Shown: piece by piece, positions 36,453 to 46,500 of the stretch
Layout: the number at the start of each line of letters is the position of its first letter
Position numbering within the stretch: the stretch's first letter is position 1
Assembly: GCF_900292015.1 (NCBI RefSeq)
Contig: NZ_LR130759.1
Coordinates: 2,914,001-2,978,000 of the forward strand
Source: Mycobacterium basiliense
GTDB taxonomy: Bacteria > Actinomycetota > Actinomycetes > Mycobacteriales > Mycobacteriaceae
Length of the DNA: 64,000 nt
Reading direction: 5' to 3'
Translations under genes and position numbers: made by a program
Notes under the pieces: generated by a model
Database searches by the model: none
Told to the model about the DNA's origin: nothing
What the model saw: the letters and a program-made list of their open reading frames with translations, nothing else

Positions 36453-37736
36453 ATGGCGCAACCATCTGTTCTCACTTCCGATGACGGCCTACCATCCGGC
36501 GTTCAGGGTGCCTGCGACTCCCGCTTCTCGACCGTCATTCGGGCGTTCGCCGGTTTGTACCCCGGACGAAAATTCGGTGGTGGGGCGCTTTCGGTCTATA
36601 TCGACGGACGACAGGTCGTCGACGTATGGACCGGGTGGTCTGATCGACGCGGCGAAGTGCCGTGGACGGCGGACACCGGCGCCATGGTGTTCTCGGCAAC
36701 CAAAGGACTGGCGGCGACGGTGATTCACCGGCTGGTTGACCGCGGGCTGCTGGCCTACGAGGCCCCGGTCGCCGACTTCTGGCCGGAGTTTGGGGCCAAT
36801 GGCAAGTCCGAGATCACGGTCAGCGACCTGTTGCGGCATCGATCCGGACTGTCGCACCTCAAAGGCGTCGGCAAGAAGGACATTCTGGATCACCTGCTGA
36901 TGGAGGAGAAGCTGGCCGCAGCGCCGCTGGACCGCACACACGGAAAGATGGCCTATCACGCGGTGACCTATGGGTGGCTGCTGTCCGGGCTCGCGCGGGC
37001 CGTGACCGGCAAAGGCATGCGGACGCTGTTCCGCGAAGAACTGGCGCGCCCGCTCGATACCGATGGACTCCACCTCGGCCGGCCCCCGGCCGATGCGCCA
37101 ACCAAGGCCGCGCAGACGCTGCTACCCCAGGCCAAGGTGCCCACGCCGCTGCTCGACTTCATCGCACCGAAACTTGCGGGGTTGTCATTCTCTGGGCTGC
37201 TTGGCGCGGTGTATTTCCCCGGCATCCTGTCGATGTTGCAGGACGATATGCCGTTCCTGGACGGGGAGATTCCGGCCGCCAACGGCGTCGTAACCGCACG
37301 CGCCCTCGCCAGAACCTATGCGGCGCTGGCCAACGACGGCGTCATCGATGGGACACGGCTGCTGTCGCCCGAGGCGGTCAGCGGTTTGACCGGGAGTTCG
37401 GAGCTTTGGCCCGATCTGAACCTCGGCCTGCCGTTGACCTATCACCGGGGCTATCAATCCTCGCCGGTCCCGGGCCTTTTGGACGGTTACGGCCACATCG
37501 GCCTCGGTGGAACCATCGGCTGGGCCGATCCGGAAACCGGCAGCGCGTTCGGCTACGTCCACAATCGTCTGCTTACGCTGTTGCTCTTCGACGTCGGCTC
37601 ATTCGCGGGGCTGGCCCCGCTGCTGAGCAACGCTGTCCTGGCCGCTCGCAACGATGACCCGCTCGAGGTGCCGCAGTTCGGCGCACCCTACTACGCGCCT
37701 GGTCAGCGGCCAGCGGCAGCCGCCAAGGCAACCTGA
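36453..37736 (+). CDS. lipD: Esterase/lipase LipD (beta-lactamase fold)
   Basis: ATG at 36453 gives 427 residues. It has the SxxK motif MVFSATKGLAATVIHRLVDRGLLAYEAPVADFWPEFG, LLRHRSGLSHL, the Tyr motif HAVTYGWLLSGLARAVTGKGM, and the C-terminal GHIGLGGTIGWADPETGSAFGYVHN. These are hallmarks of the family VIII esterases (EstB-like). It matches LipD (Rv1923), reported as an active lipase. No signal peptide is seen. It lies 117 bp downstream of the Rv1922-like gene. Confidence 0.9.
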   Translation: MAQPSVLTSDDGLPSGVQGACDSRFSTVIRAFAGLYPGRKFGGGALSVYIDGRQVVDVWTGWSDRRGEVPWTADTGAMVFSATKGLAATVIHRLVDRGLLAYEAPVADFWPEFGANGKSEITVSDLLRHRSGLSHLKGVGKKDILDHLLMEEKLAAAPLDRTHGKMAYHAVTYGWLLSGLARAVTGKGMRTLFREELARPLDTDGLHLGRPPADAPTKAAQTLLPQAKVPTPLLDFIAPKLAGLSFSGLLGAVYFPGILSMLQDDMPFLDGEIPAANGVVTARALARTYAALANDGVIDGTRLLSPEAVSGLTGSSELWPDLNLGLPLTYHRGYQSSPVPGLLDGYGHIGLGGTIGWADPETGSAFGYVHNRLLTLLLFDVGSFAGLAPLLSNAVLAARNDDPLEVPQFGAPYYAPGQRPAAAAKAT

Positions 37737-38235
37737 AATCCTGCGATTGTGGCTCCGATCTGTCGGGGATCCGGCGGGCCGGGAACCACACCGAGGGTGC
37801 TCATCTGCGGCGCCTTGCTCGCCCAGTCCGGCAGGATCATCTAGGAAAACCGCTGGCATGCAATGGAATCGGGGTCAATACGGCGGGCGCTGACCCGCAG
37901 CGCTTTGACCTCGACCGGGCCCGCGGTGGTCAGCGCCTCACCGGGCTGGTGCTAGCCATTGCGCATCACCAATCGGACCATGCTCGTCGAGCTAATCAGC
38001 GAACTGATCATTGCGCACATTTGAGTCACCAAATGCGGCTATTTGTCGGCGACCGCGCGATCAGCATGCTACGGATCTACGGATGGGGAAAACGTCGCCG
38101 CCAACCTTCGCTGCCACGCCAAACAACCAGATCACGCACCTCACGCTGGTACTGACCTCATAAATGCGATAATTCACCTTTGGGTGAGTAAACGAGTACT
38201 GGTGCCATAGAACTACCGTTGCTAACATCGTCCGC
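37737..38235. other. Intergenic region before the methyltransferase
   Basis: About 500 bp with no gene I can support. From roughly 37930 the base composition becomes AT-richer, and this continues through the methyltransferase, so the left edge of the foreign-looking segment probably lies here. No insertion sequence end or tRNA was seen. Confidence 0.45.
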
Positions 38236-39366
38236 ATGAGTCCACATCCAGACGCAGGTAGCAAAACAGGGGTAAAAGACCAAGATTCACTAGAGCTCGA
38301 TGCGATTGACCATGCCGCGGCTATACATCCAAAAATGCCGCCATTCGACTTTAGGTTTCTTCAGAGCCATAATCGCAGACGTGCACGTATGCTTTTTTCA
38401 CTGGCTGAAACATATGCGCGCCTATTGAGACGCCCACTGGATGAGTCTTCCTATAAACCCGGCGGGAAATCGTACGAGTTTATTATAGATCCCCTTAAGG
38501 AAGTCGCACAGATACGGGATTACACAGAGGGTGTATACCTTCGCGACACCGATACACATGACAACGCCCAAGCGGCCCAGATCAATTTGCTGATACAAGC
38601 TACGGGCGCTCGCAAGGGCGACCGCCTGCTGGATGTCGGATGCGGTAGTGGCTCCTTAATTGAGCGGTGTCGCGAGCTGGGCATTGACGCTAGTGGCGTA
38701 ACCGTCTCTCGTTCCCAGGCTATTGAGTGTCAAAAGCGTGGCTTGGACGTACGGCTCGCAAGTTTCGACGAAATCATGAATATATTTCAGCCGAATGAGT
38801 TTCGGGCGGTTGTCATGAATGGCAGTACTGAACATTTCGCTACGGCTCGTGATGCCTTGTTTGGTTACGAACACGATATATGGAGAAGAATGTTTTCATC
38901 CTGCGCAGCCGTATTACAGGAAGAGGGTCGCTTAATGATCACTGCTCTTCACTGCCGGAACCGTCAGGATGCACGCCAAGTAATGAAACATCCCATAGAT
39001 TTGGGATGGCAAAGCGAAGAATTTCACTGGAGTATACTCAATAGATTCTATTCTGGCTGGTACCCGACAGGTGACGATTATGTGCTTGCCGCGCAAGAGT
39101 CTAACTTCGGCCTTATCCGTGAGTGGGATATGACTTCACACTACGCGCGAACATCCGTTGACTGGGCGCAGCAGCTTTCTGCGGCTTGGCGAGAACACCG
39201 TAAGGAGATGAGCGCAATCTACATGAATTTGCTGAACCGGGACCCGCGATATTTCGTTATTACGATGTTCTACACGTTCTACGGCACCTGGATGTGGCAA
39301 ATGCTAGGTGGCGGCGAAAGTGGGGCGATCCACAAGTGGCAACTCTATAACCTGACTAGCCCATAG
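38236..39366 (+). CDS. CFAS-like SAM-dependent methyltransferase, AT-richer than its surroundings
   Basis: This is a 376-residue class I methyltransferase. SAM motif I is RLLDVGCGSGSLIERCRELG (about residue 132), followed by ASGVTVSRSQAIECQKRGLDV and the post-motif block AVVMNGSTEHFATARDALFGYEHDIWRRMFSSCAAVLQEEGRLMI. EHF after motif II recalls the cyclopropane/mycolic acid synthases. The N-terminal 100 residues and C-terminal FYTFYGTWMWQMLGGGESG are unlike PcaA/CmaA proteins. Codon use is clearly AT-richer (many ATA, TTA, AAT). It is an orphan between lipD and a broken creatininase gene. Acceptor unknown. Confidence 0.78.
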   Translation: MSPHPDAGSKTGVKDQDSLELDAIDHAAAIHPKMPPFDFRFLQSHNRRRARMLFSLAETYARLLRRPLDESSYKPGGKSYEFIIDPLKEVAQIRDYTEGVYLRDTDTHDNAQAAQINLLIQATGARKGDRLLDVGCGSGSLIERCRELGIDASGVTVSRSQAIECQKRGLDVRLASFDEIMNIFQPNEFRAVVMNGSTEHFATARDALFGYEHDIWRRMFSSCAAVLQEEGRLMITALHCRNRQDARQVMKHPIDLGWQSEEFHWSILNRFYSGWYPTGDDYVLAAQESNFGLIREWDMTSHYARTSVDWAQQLSAAWREHRKEMSAIYMNLLNRDPRYFVITMFYTFYGTWMWQMLGGGESGAIHKWQLYNLTSP

Positions 39367-39422
39367 CCGTAGGCCGTCCGGACGGAAGATCGACTTGCTG
39401 GCAGTACAGCAAGTTCGCCAGG

Positions 39423-39924
39423 TCAGAGGTGGCCGCTGGCGGACTTAGGTGGCCCGGTGTCGCGGAGCGGCGGATGGGCGGCGGCGTTGTCATCGTGGCC
39501 GCTGATGTGGGCACTTGCGGCGATGCGAACCTCGGCCCAGTCTTCGCTGCTGGGATATAGCCGACTTTGGTCGGGGTCCGCGGGTGGTTGCCTTGTTGTA
39601 TTACGTCGATCGGTACGGCGCTGCCGCCGTGGCCGTTGACGACGATCAACGCGGTGATGTTTTGGCGGGCAACTGATCCGATGATATCGACGACGACGGC
39701 GAGCGTGGTTGCGCTGATGCTCACGGTGCGGGCATAGACGGCGTGCTCGTGGGACAGCCGAATGCGATGGCCGGTAGCTGAAACACGTCGTGCTGCTGAC
39801 TGATTGATGACGCGATGGCACAGGCGATCAGGGTGGCGGTGCCCGACGGCAGGTAAAAGCTGGTGACTCCTGGGTGGCGTTCGTTATGCGTCCGACGAGT
39901 TGTTGCCGGATCAAGCTTTTTCAC
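39423..39924 (-). pseudogene. Creatininase/MftE-family gene, multiply frameshifted
   Basis: On the minus strand the frame at 39924-39721 gives GVTSFYLPSGTATLIACAIASSI and VFQLPAIAFGC. The adjacent frame then continues with SHEHAVYARTVSISATTLAVVVDIIGSVARQNITALIVVNGHGGS. The SHEH block and NGHGG metal-site motif are typical of the creatininase family. A third frame then reads AEVRIAASAHISGHDD. The N-terminal EQHGPHLPL metal motif is missing. At least two frameshifts plus a deletion mean it cannot be active. Confidence 0.7.
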
Positions 39925-40228
39925 GTCGTCGGCGTTCCCTGGCGATTGTGCCTGCCTTGGCGAGATGAAGTCTGGCTCGCGGAGATCTGATTATGGCTCA
40001 CCTTCGTGGTGTTCGCGGGGGGCGCAGGCCCCCACCGAAGCCATCAATGGTCGACCCGAAGCCCACGCCGCAACAACCCCGACGGGTTGGGCCACCACGG
40101 TCAGGCGCTGATCCGGGCCGAGCACACATAGCGACGTACCCGGTTATCGAGATTGACATGGCGGGCTTGGGAACAACCGGTTGGCGCGGCGCCCACAGCG
40201 CAGCAACCTTGACACCGCGTGTCTGATG
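39925..40228. other. Short gap after the broken creatininase gene
   Basis: About 300 bp of ordinary GC content with no supported gene, RNA or repeat. Overlapping short ORFs here show no motif. Confidence 0.4.
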
Positions 40229-40609
40229 CTAGAACTCGTAGATGATGAACCAGACCAGAACAGCGGCTGCCAGCAGCAGTCCGGTCAGGACCGCTGCCCG
40301 GGCCGGCCTCGACCGCCGGTGGAACCAGTCACGCAACTGCGAAAATCGCCAGTCAGTCCACGCGTAGGCTTGAGCGGCCCAATCGGCCTCCACGGCGAGA
40401 AGGCGAAATGCAACCAGCAGCGCCGGGATGCCCAACTCGGGAAGCAGCACGATCAGCGGGGTGGACGCGATCAACAACGCTGCGCCGGTGACGGCGAGAA
40501 ATGCGCGCACCGCCATGGGCCTGCCTCGGCCGCGCTCGCGGTACGTGAGCACTCTGCTAAGAGCAGCGTCACGAGTTGTGGCCGGGGCGGAGTGGGCGGC
40601 TGATTCCAC
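40229..40609 (-). CDS. Membrane protein, Rv1924c-like
   Basis: This 126-residue protein has a basic N-terminal region and three hydrophobic stretches: AVRAFLAVTGAALLIASTPLIVLLPELGIPALLVAFRLLAVE (two helices) and a C-terminal AAVLTGLLLAAAVLVWFIIYEF. It matches Rv1924c in length and place. It diverges from fadD31. Function unknown; the TGRP/PGPGW-type small membrane protein layout is a possible relative. Confidence 0.82.
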   Translation of the reverse strand: MESAAHSAPATTRDAALSRVLTYRERGRGRPMAVRAFLAVTGAALLIASTPLIVLLPELGIPALLVAFRLLAVEADWAAQAYAWTDWRFSQLRDWFHRRSRPARAAVLTGLLLAAAVLVWFIIYEF

Positions 40610-40774
40610 GAATGCTCCTGAGTCACGCCGATCGCCGGGGGATACCCAGGCGGATTCCGCTCGGACTCTAGTGGACAGTTGCCGATTTGTGGATCCGACG
40701 ACCCATCCAAACCGGTGGCCGATGCCACACGGTGGCTGCCCGATCGGAGAGGTGCCGGTGCATAGACTGCCGTT

Positions 40775-42649
40775 ATGAGTGACGGCTCCCCACGGACCTC
40801 CGCGGCTCCCAAAGGCCTGCTGAAGATCGAGGATTGCTTGGCGGCCGACGGCAGTATCGAGCTACCGGCCGGCACCACGCTGATCTCTCTCATCGAGCGC
40901 AATATCGCAAACGTCGGTGATGCGGTGGCGTATCGCTACCTGGACCACACCCGCTCGGCTGAAGGACAGGCCGTCGAGGTGACCTGGACTCAGCTCGGTG
41001 TCCGGTTGCAGGCGATCGGCGCCCACGTGCAGCGGTTCGCAACCGAAGGTGAACGCGTCGCAATTCTGGCACCACAGGGCATCGACTACGTCGCCGGGTT
41101 CTACGCAGCCATCAAAGCGGGCACGACGGCGGTACCCCTGTTCGCCCCCGAATTGCCCGGTCACGCTGAACGCCTCGATACCGCGCTTCGCGATTCGGAG
41201 CCCACGCTCCTGCTCACCACGGCCACGGCGAAAGATGCTGTCGAGGACTTCCTGGCGCATCTGCCCAGCGTGCCAACGCCGCGGGTCCTCGTCATCGACC
41301 AAATACCCGACACAGCGGGGGAGGAGTTCGCCCCGGTCGAACTGGATATCGACGCGGTTTCGCACCTGCAGTACACCTCAGGCTCCACCCGACCGCCGGT
41401 TGGCATCGAGATCACCCACCGCGCGGTCGGTACCAACCTGGTGCAGATGATTCTGTCCATCGACCTACTGGACCGGAACACCCACGGAGTTAGCTGGCTA
41501 CCGCTTTACCACGACATGGGTCTGTCCATGATCGGGTTTCCGGCGGTCTACGGCGGGCACTCCACCCTCATGTCGCCGACTGCCTTTGTCCGTCGCCCGC
41601 AGCGCTGGATTCATGCGTTGGCGGCAGGTTCACGGACCGGCCGCGTCGTCACCGCAGCGCCAAACTTCGCCTACGAGTGGACCGCACAGCGTGGACTGCC
41701 CGCGTCAGGCGACGACATCGACCTTAGCAACGTTGTGCTGATCATCGGTTCCGAACCGGTCAGCATCGACGCGGTCACGACGTTCAACAAGGCGTTCGCG
41801 CCCTACGGATTACCGCGCACTGCCTTCAAACCCGCCTACGGCATCGCCGAAGCGACGCTGCTGGTGGCGACGATCGACCACACCGCCGAGACGACGGTTA
41901 CCTATTTCGACCGGGAACAATTGGGTGCCGGTCACGCGGTACGCGTCGCGGCGGACGCACCCGGCGCCGTCGCGCAGGTATCGTGCGGACACGTCGCCCG
42001 CAGCCTGTGGGCCGTGATCGTCGACCCGGAAACCGGCACCGAATTGCCGGACGGTGAAGTGGGCGAAATCTGGTTACAGGGCAACAATATCGGGCGCGGC
42101 TATTGGGGACGGCCCGAAGAAACCCGCCGGACGTTCGGCGCCAAGCTGCAGCCGCCACGCAGTGCGGGCAGCCGCGCCGAGGGTTCCGATACCGCGGGTG
42201 CCTGGCTGCGGACCGGAGATCTGGGCGTCTACCTCGACGGCGAGCTCTACGTCACCGGGCGGATAGCGGATCTGATCAGGATCGCCGGAAAAGACCACTA
42301 CCCGCAGGATATCGAGGCCACCGTCGCGGAGTCATCGCCACTGGTCCGGCGTGGCTATGTAACGGCTTTCGCGGCGCCGGCCAACGCGCAGTCGGGATCG
42401 GACCAGGCAGATCCTGCGGGCACCAGCCCGAAGCTGGTCGTCGTCGCCGAACGTGCGGCGGGCACCAGCCGCGCCGACCCACAGCCTGGAATCGAGGCCA
42501 TCCGCGCCGCGGTGGCAGAACGCCATGGGTTGCCGGTCGCCGACGTACGTTTCCTACCGGCCGGCGCGATTCCACGCACGACCAGTGGCAAGCTGGCTCG
42601 ACGGGCTTGTCGGGACCAGTATCTCCGCGGCGTCCTGGGAGTGCACTAG
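40775..42649 (+). CDS. fadD31: Fatty acyl-AMP ligase FadD31
   Basis: This is a 624-residue adenylate-forming enzyme. It shows the P-loop-like YTSGSTRPPVGIEITH, SWLPLYHDMGLSMIGFPAVYGG, the A5-type FKPAYGIAEATLLVA, LRTGDLGVYLDGELYVTGRIADLIRIAGKDHYPQDIEATV, and the C-terminal Lys in TTSGKLARRACRDQYL. The YGIAEATLLV and PLYHDMGL blocks and extra loops are typical of FAAL-type FadD enzymes that make acyl-adenylates for PKS/NRPS systems rather than acyl-CoA. It matches Rv1925 (FadD31). It is conserved where the NRPS is absent, so a functional link to the cluster is only possible, not shown. Confidence 0.92.
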   Translation: MSDGSPRTSAAPKGLLKIEDCLAADGSIELPAGTTLISLIERNIANVGDAVAYRYLDHTRSAEGQAVEVTWTQLGVRLQAIGAHVQRFATEGERVAILAPQGIDYVAGFYAAIKAGTTAVPLFAPELPGHAERLDTALRDSEPTLLLTTATAKDAVEDFLAHLPSVPTPRVLVIDQIPDTAGEEFAPVELDIDAVSHLQYTSGSTRPPVGIEITHRAVGTNLVQMILSIDLLDRNTHGVSWLPLYHDMGLSMIGFPAVYGGHSTLMSPTAFVRRPQRWIHALAAGSRTGRVVTAAPNFAYEWTAQRGLPASGDDIDLSNVVLIIGSEPVSIDAVTTFNKAFAPYGLPRTAFKPAYGIAEATLLVATIDHTAETTVTYFDREQLGAGHAVRVAADAPGAVAQVSCGHVARSLWAVIVDPETGTELPDGEVGEIWLQGNNIGRGYWGRPEETRRTFGAKLQPPRSAGSRAEGSDTAGAWLRTGDLGVYLDGELYVTGRIADLIRIAGKDHYPQDIEATVAESSPLVRRGYVTAFAAPANAQSGSDQADPAGTSPKLVVVAERAAGTSRADPQPGIEAIRAAVAERHGLPVADVRFLPAGAIPRTTSGKLARRACRDQYLRGVLGVH

Positions 42650-42663
42650 CCCGCTCTGCAGCT

Positions 42664-43275
42664 TCAGGGCTCGGGGTCTTCCGGAACGTCGGTGTAATGC
42701 AGGGTGTATCCGTCAACGGAGAATGTGAAGCCCTTGGCGGTCGTTTCGCTGACACACGACACGCCGACCGACTTCTGAAAGTTGCACCTGAAGCCAGCAG
42801 CATCGAGAACCTGAACGAACGGTAGGGCCTTGGCCGCTCCCGAACCCGGCGAAAATTCTCCTTTCTCCAGGACCGCGAAGTGCGCTTCACCGAGAGTGCC
42901 GACAACGATCGTATTGGGCACGGCCACAGTCCCATCTGCACCGCGGACGGTCTCGGGCGCGCCCGGGATGTTCAAGGTTGACCCACGCGTGGGCTGACAA
43001 CCGGCTTGGGTATGAGGCACGATCGCGCAACGCCATCGACCGCTGGGTGATGCGAAGTAATAGCCGCCGTGGGCGCCGGATTCCACGAAGTAGTCAGCGG
43101 CATTGGCCAGGTGCAAATTGTTGGTCGGGGTGGGAAGCAATGAAGTTGTGGCGGTCACGCCAGTTGGTACCGGGGGCTCGCCGGTGTGCACACCCGGTCC
43201 AGGGCCGCATGCGGCGGTGGTCGCCGTCAACAGGATCGCCGCAGACCATTGCGGCACGGTGCCGTTCAATCTCAT
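42664..43275 (-). CDS. Probable lipoprotein or exported protein
   Basis: This 203-residue protein begins MRLNGTVPQWSAAILLTATTAACGPGPG, a signal peptide with a possible but weak lipobox (TAAC, Cys 23). A Thr/Pro linker follows, then a Cys-containing domain: GGYYFASPSGRWRCAIVPHTQAGCQPTRG and FRCNFQKSVGVSCVSETTAKGFTFSVDGYTLHY. The four Cys are spaced as in two disulfides. It resembles small secreted mycobacterial proteins but I cannot name a family. It lies convergent to fadD31 (14-bp gap) and 277 bp upstream-side of the NRPS stop. Confidence 0.72.
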   Translation of the reverse strand: MRLNGTVPQWSAAILLTATTAACGPGPGVHTGEPPVPTGVTATTSLLPTPTNNLHLANAADYFVESGAHGGYYFASPSGRWRCAIVPHTQAGCQPTRGSTLNIPGAPETVRGADGTVAVPNTIVVGTLGEAHFAVLEKGEFSPGSGAAKALPFVQVLDAAGFRCNFQKSVGVSCVSETTAKGFTFSVDGYTLHYTDVPEDPEP

Positions 43276-43552
43276 AGCACCATGTTTACCGTTGCCGCGA
43301 CCCCTCGCGGCGATGGGTCACCGGCACTTGTCCCGCCGAGTCGCCGCCGGCACAGCATGGTCTATCGCGGTGCAATGCCGGTCGCTTCAGGGAATGATCC
43401 TGGCCCGCATAGTTTTCGACGCCGCACTGGTGAGTAGTGGAGCCAACATCGTCATGGCGGACAGGGACCGTAGCGGGAGCTGGCCCGCGGGCCGCCATTC
43501 CAACACGCAACTCGGCGTCACCGAACCATGCGCGGGGCTGGAGCCTCGCCGG

Positions 43553-46500
43553 TCAGTCTAATGCTGCCCGGATTTGGTCACCGAATGTCTTCAGGGCGGC
43601 GGGGTTGAGCATTTCTTCGTGTGCGCAGTTGACCGGGTATTCGTTGACTTCGCCGGCAACATATTTTCGCCAGCATTGCTGAAGTTCTGCGTCGCTGCTG
43701 GCTGGTCGTGCCGAGAAGACGACCATGCGGCCTGCAAAGATATCGGGTTGATGTTGGGCGTTCAGTTGCACGTTAGTGTTGGCATTGGTAACCATCACCT
43801 GCACCAGTTGGCGTGACGGCAGCGCGGATTCTGCGTCTAATTCTTGCTCTACTAGCGTCTGTGCTTGCGAGTAGGTCAGTGGGCGGCAATATTGTTCGGC
43901 GGCGACGCCGAGGACTTGCAGGATCGCCTCTAAGACGTCGGATTCGGTCACCACAGCGGTAGTGGATGCATCCGGGATAAGGATCGGGTCGAGAGCTATC
44001 AAGCGCGCCACAGTGGCGCCGCGAACTTGCAGCTCAACGGCAAGCTGGTGGGCGGTGACCCCGCCAAAAGACCAACCGAGAAGCTGATAGGGACCTTCGG
44101 GATCGTAGGTTTGAATGGCGTTGGCGTAGATTCTCGCAAGTTCCCGAACCGACTCGGGCTGCGCTTCCTGGCCGTTGTGCATCTGTTGAAGACCGATGAC
44201 GGGGCAATCCAGGTAAGGACCGAGATTTCGGTAGGCCCAACTGATGCCGCCCCCGGGGGGCAGGCAGAAGAGTGGTAGCCCGGAACCAGGTTGGAGCACC
44301 TCAAGGGGCACGATCTCAACGGATCGGTCGGGTGCGTTTAGCTTTTCGGCTAAACCATCGATGGTGGGTGCCTCGAAGAGGACGCGTGCGGCCAAGTCGG
44401 TATCCAGTGTAGCGTTGATCGCCGCGACCACTCGCATCGCCGAGAGCGAATCGCCACCGAGATCGAAAAACGAGTCGTCGACCCCGACCCGGTCCAGGCC
44501 GAGCACCTGGGCAAATATGCCGGCAAGGGTTTCTTCGACCGGACTGACCGGAGCCCGATACCGTTGGGCATCGCCGTACTGAACGGCCGGCAAAGCCCGC
44601 ACATCCAGCTTGCCGTTAACCGTCAACGGCAACTCCGCAATAGCGATCAACGCCGCCGGCACCATGTAGGGGGGCAACTGAGCGGCCAATGCCGCACGCA
44701 ACTCGACCGGGTCGGCCCCACCGGTGAAATAACCCACCAGACGCGGATCGCCCGGATGATCATGGCGGGCCACCACCACGGCCTGGTCCACCCCCGCCAA
44801 CCGGCCCAACGCCGCGCTCACCTCACCCGGCTCAATACGGAACCCACGGACCTTGACCTGGCCATCCGCACGACCCACATACCGCAGCTGGCCATCCGCA
44901 CCCCACCACACCAGATCCCCGGTGCGATACATCCGCGTTCCCGACGCCCCACCGAACGGACACGCCACAAACCGCGACCCGGTCAAACCCGCCCGACGCC
45001 AATACCCAAGGCCAACACCCCCACCCGCCACATACAACTCCCCAACCACACCAACAGGCACCGGCCGCAACCACCCATCCAAGACGAACAGTGCCGCGCC
45101 GGCCACCGGCGAACCGATCGGAGTGATTCCCAACCCCGGCGTCAGCGGTGGGCTCATCGCCGCATAGATCGTGGCTTCGGTGGGGCCGTAGGCGTTGATC
45201 ATCACCCGCCCGGGCGCCCACTGGTCCACCAGCGCCTCCGGGCATACCTCACCACCGACCACCAGCATGACCGACTCCAAGCCCTGCGGGGACACCGCTG
45301 CGGCCGCCGACGGGGTCAGGGTAAAGACCTCGACATGTTCGGCCAGCAGCAGGGCATGCAGCTCGTCCGGGGATTTTGCGGTGTGTTCGGGTACCACGAC
45401 CAGCCGCCCACCCGACAGCAGTGCACCCCAGATCTCCCACACCGAGACATCAAAGGAATACGAATGCCATTGCGTCCACACGCGGCCGGGGGAGAACAGC
45501 ATCGCTGCCGATTCAGCGTCCAAACCGCCCAGCAGTTGGGTGACGTTGTGATGCGTGATGCCTACACCTTTAGGCGTGCCAGTGCTACCCGAGGTGTAGA
45601 TGATGTATGCAAGATCCCCAGCCGCCGGCCCGGGCAGGCCCACACCGGACACGGTGTCGATCCCAGGCTCGTCGATATCGATGACCGTCAGGTCGTAGTC
45701 GTCCAGACGAGCGCGCAGAGCACCGGTCGTGACCGCAGCAATTGGCGCAGAATCGTTGAGCATAAACGCGATCCGGGCATCGGGATGCATCGGATCAATC
45801 GGCAAATAGCCCGCACCGGTTTTCAACACCGCCAGGATCGCAACGATCCCACCATGCGTCCGGGGCAACAGCAGCGCCACCAACTCGCCCGGACCCACCC
45901 CCACCCCGGCCAAAACCCGCGCCAGTTGACTGCTTTCGGCGTCCAACTTCGCGTAGGTCAACGACACCTCACCATCAGTTACCGCGATCGCCTCCGGAGT
46001 GCGCGCCACCTGCGCACCAAACAACACCGGAACCGACCCCCCCACCGAGACCGGCTCCGCTAACACACCCCGATTACCCCAGACATCAAGACACTCGTGC
46101 TCTCTGGAATCAAGCAGATCGATTAATCCCAACCGCCGCCCCGGCTCGGCAGCCATCACCCTCAACAACGCCTGCAACCGGGCGATCAACGAGTCAATGG
46201 CGGTCTTGTCGAATACGGCGGTGTCGTATTCGACTCGAAAACCGAGTTGAGGCCCGGGTAGGACGAACACGGTAAGGGGGTAGTGGGTGGTTTCGAAGCT
46301 AGTGATGTCGGTAATGGCCAGCTGGTCTGGGCACAGGGCAGCCAGATCATTGAAGGGATAGTTCTCGTAGACGAACAGAGCGTCAAAGAGCCGAGAGTGT
46401 CCGCTTGCGCGGTGAATGTCGCCGAGCGGCAGGTAGTGATACTCCAGGGTGTCGGTGTGAAACTGCTGGAGTTGGTCGATCAGTTCTGTGGTGGTGACGG

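Noticed and set aside
39423..39924. Mycofactocin locus
   Set aside because: Only one broken creatininase-family frame is present; no mftA, mftB, mftC or partner genes are visible.
44564..46063. 499-codon plus-strand ORF inside the NRPS, with a copy at 48857-49828 and 49916-50596
   Set aside because: Antisense shadow of the NRPS A domains; it is duplicated only because the NRPS segments are duplicated. Composition is Arg/Gln/His-rich with no motif.
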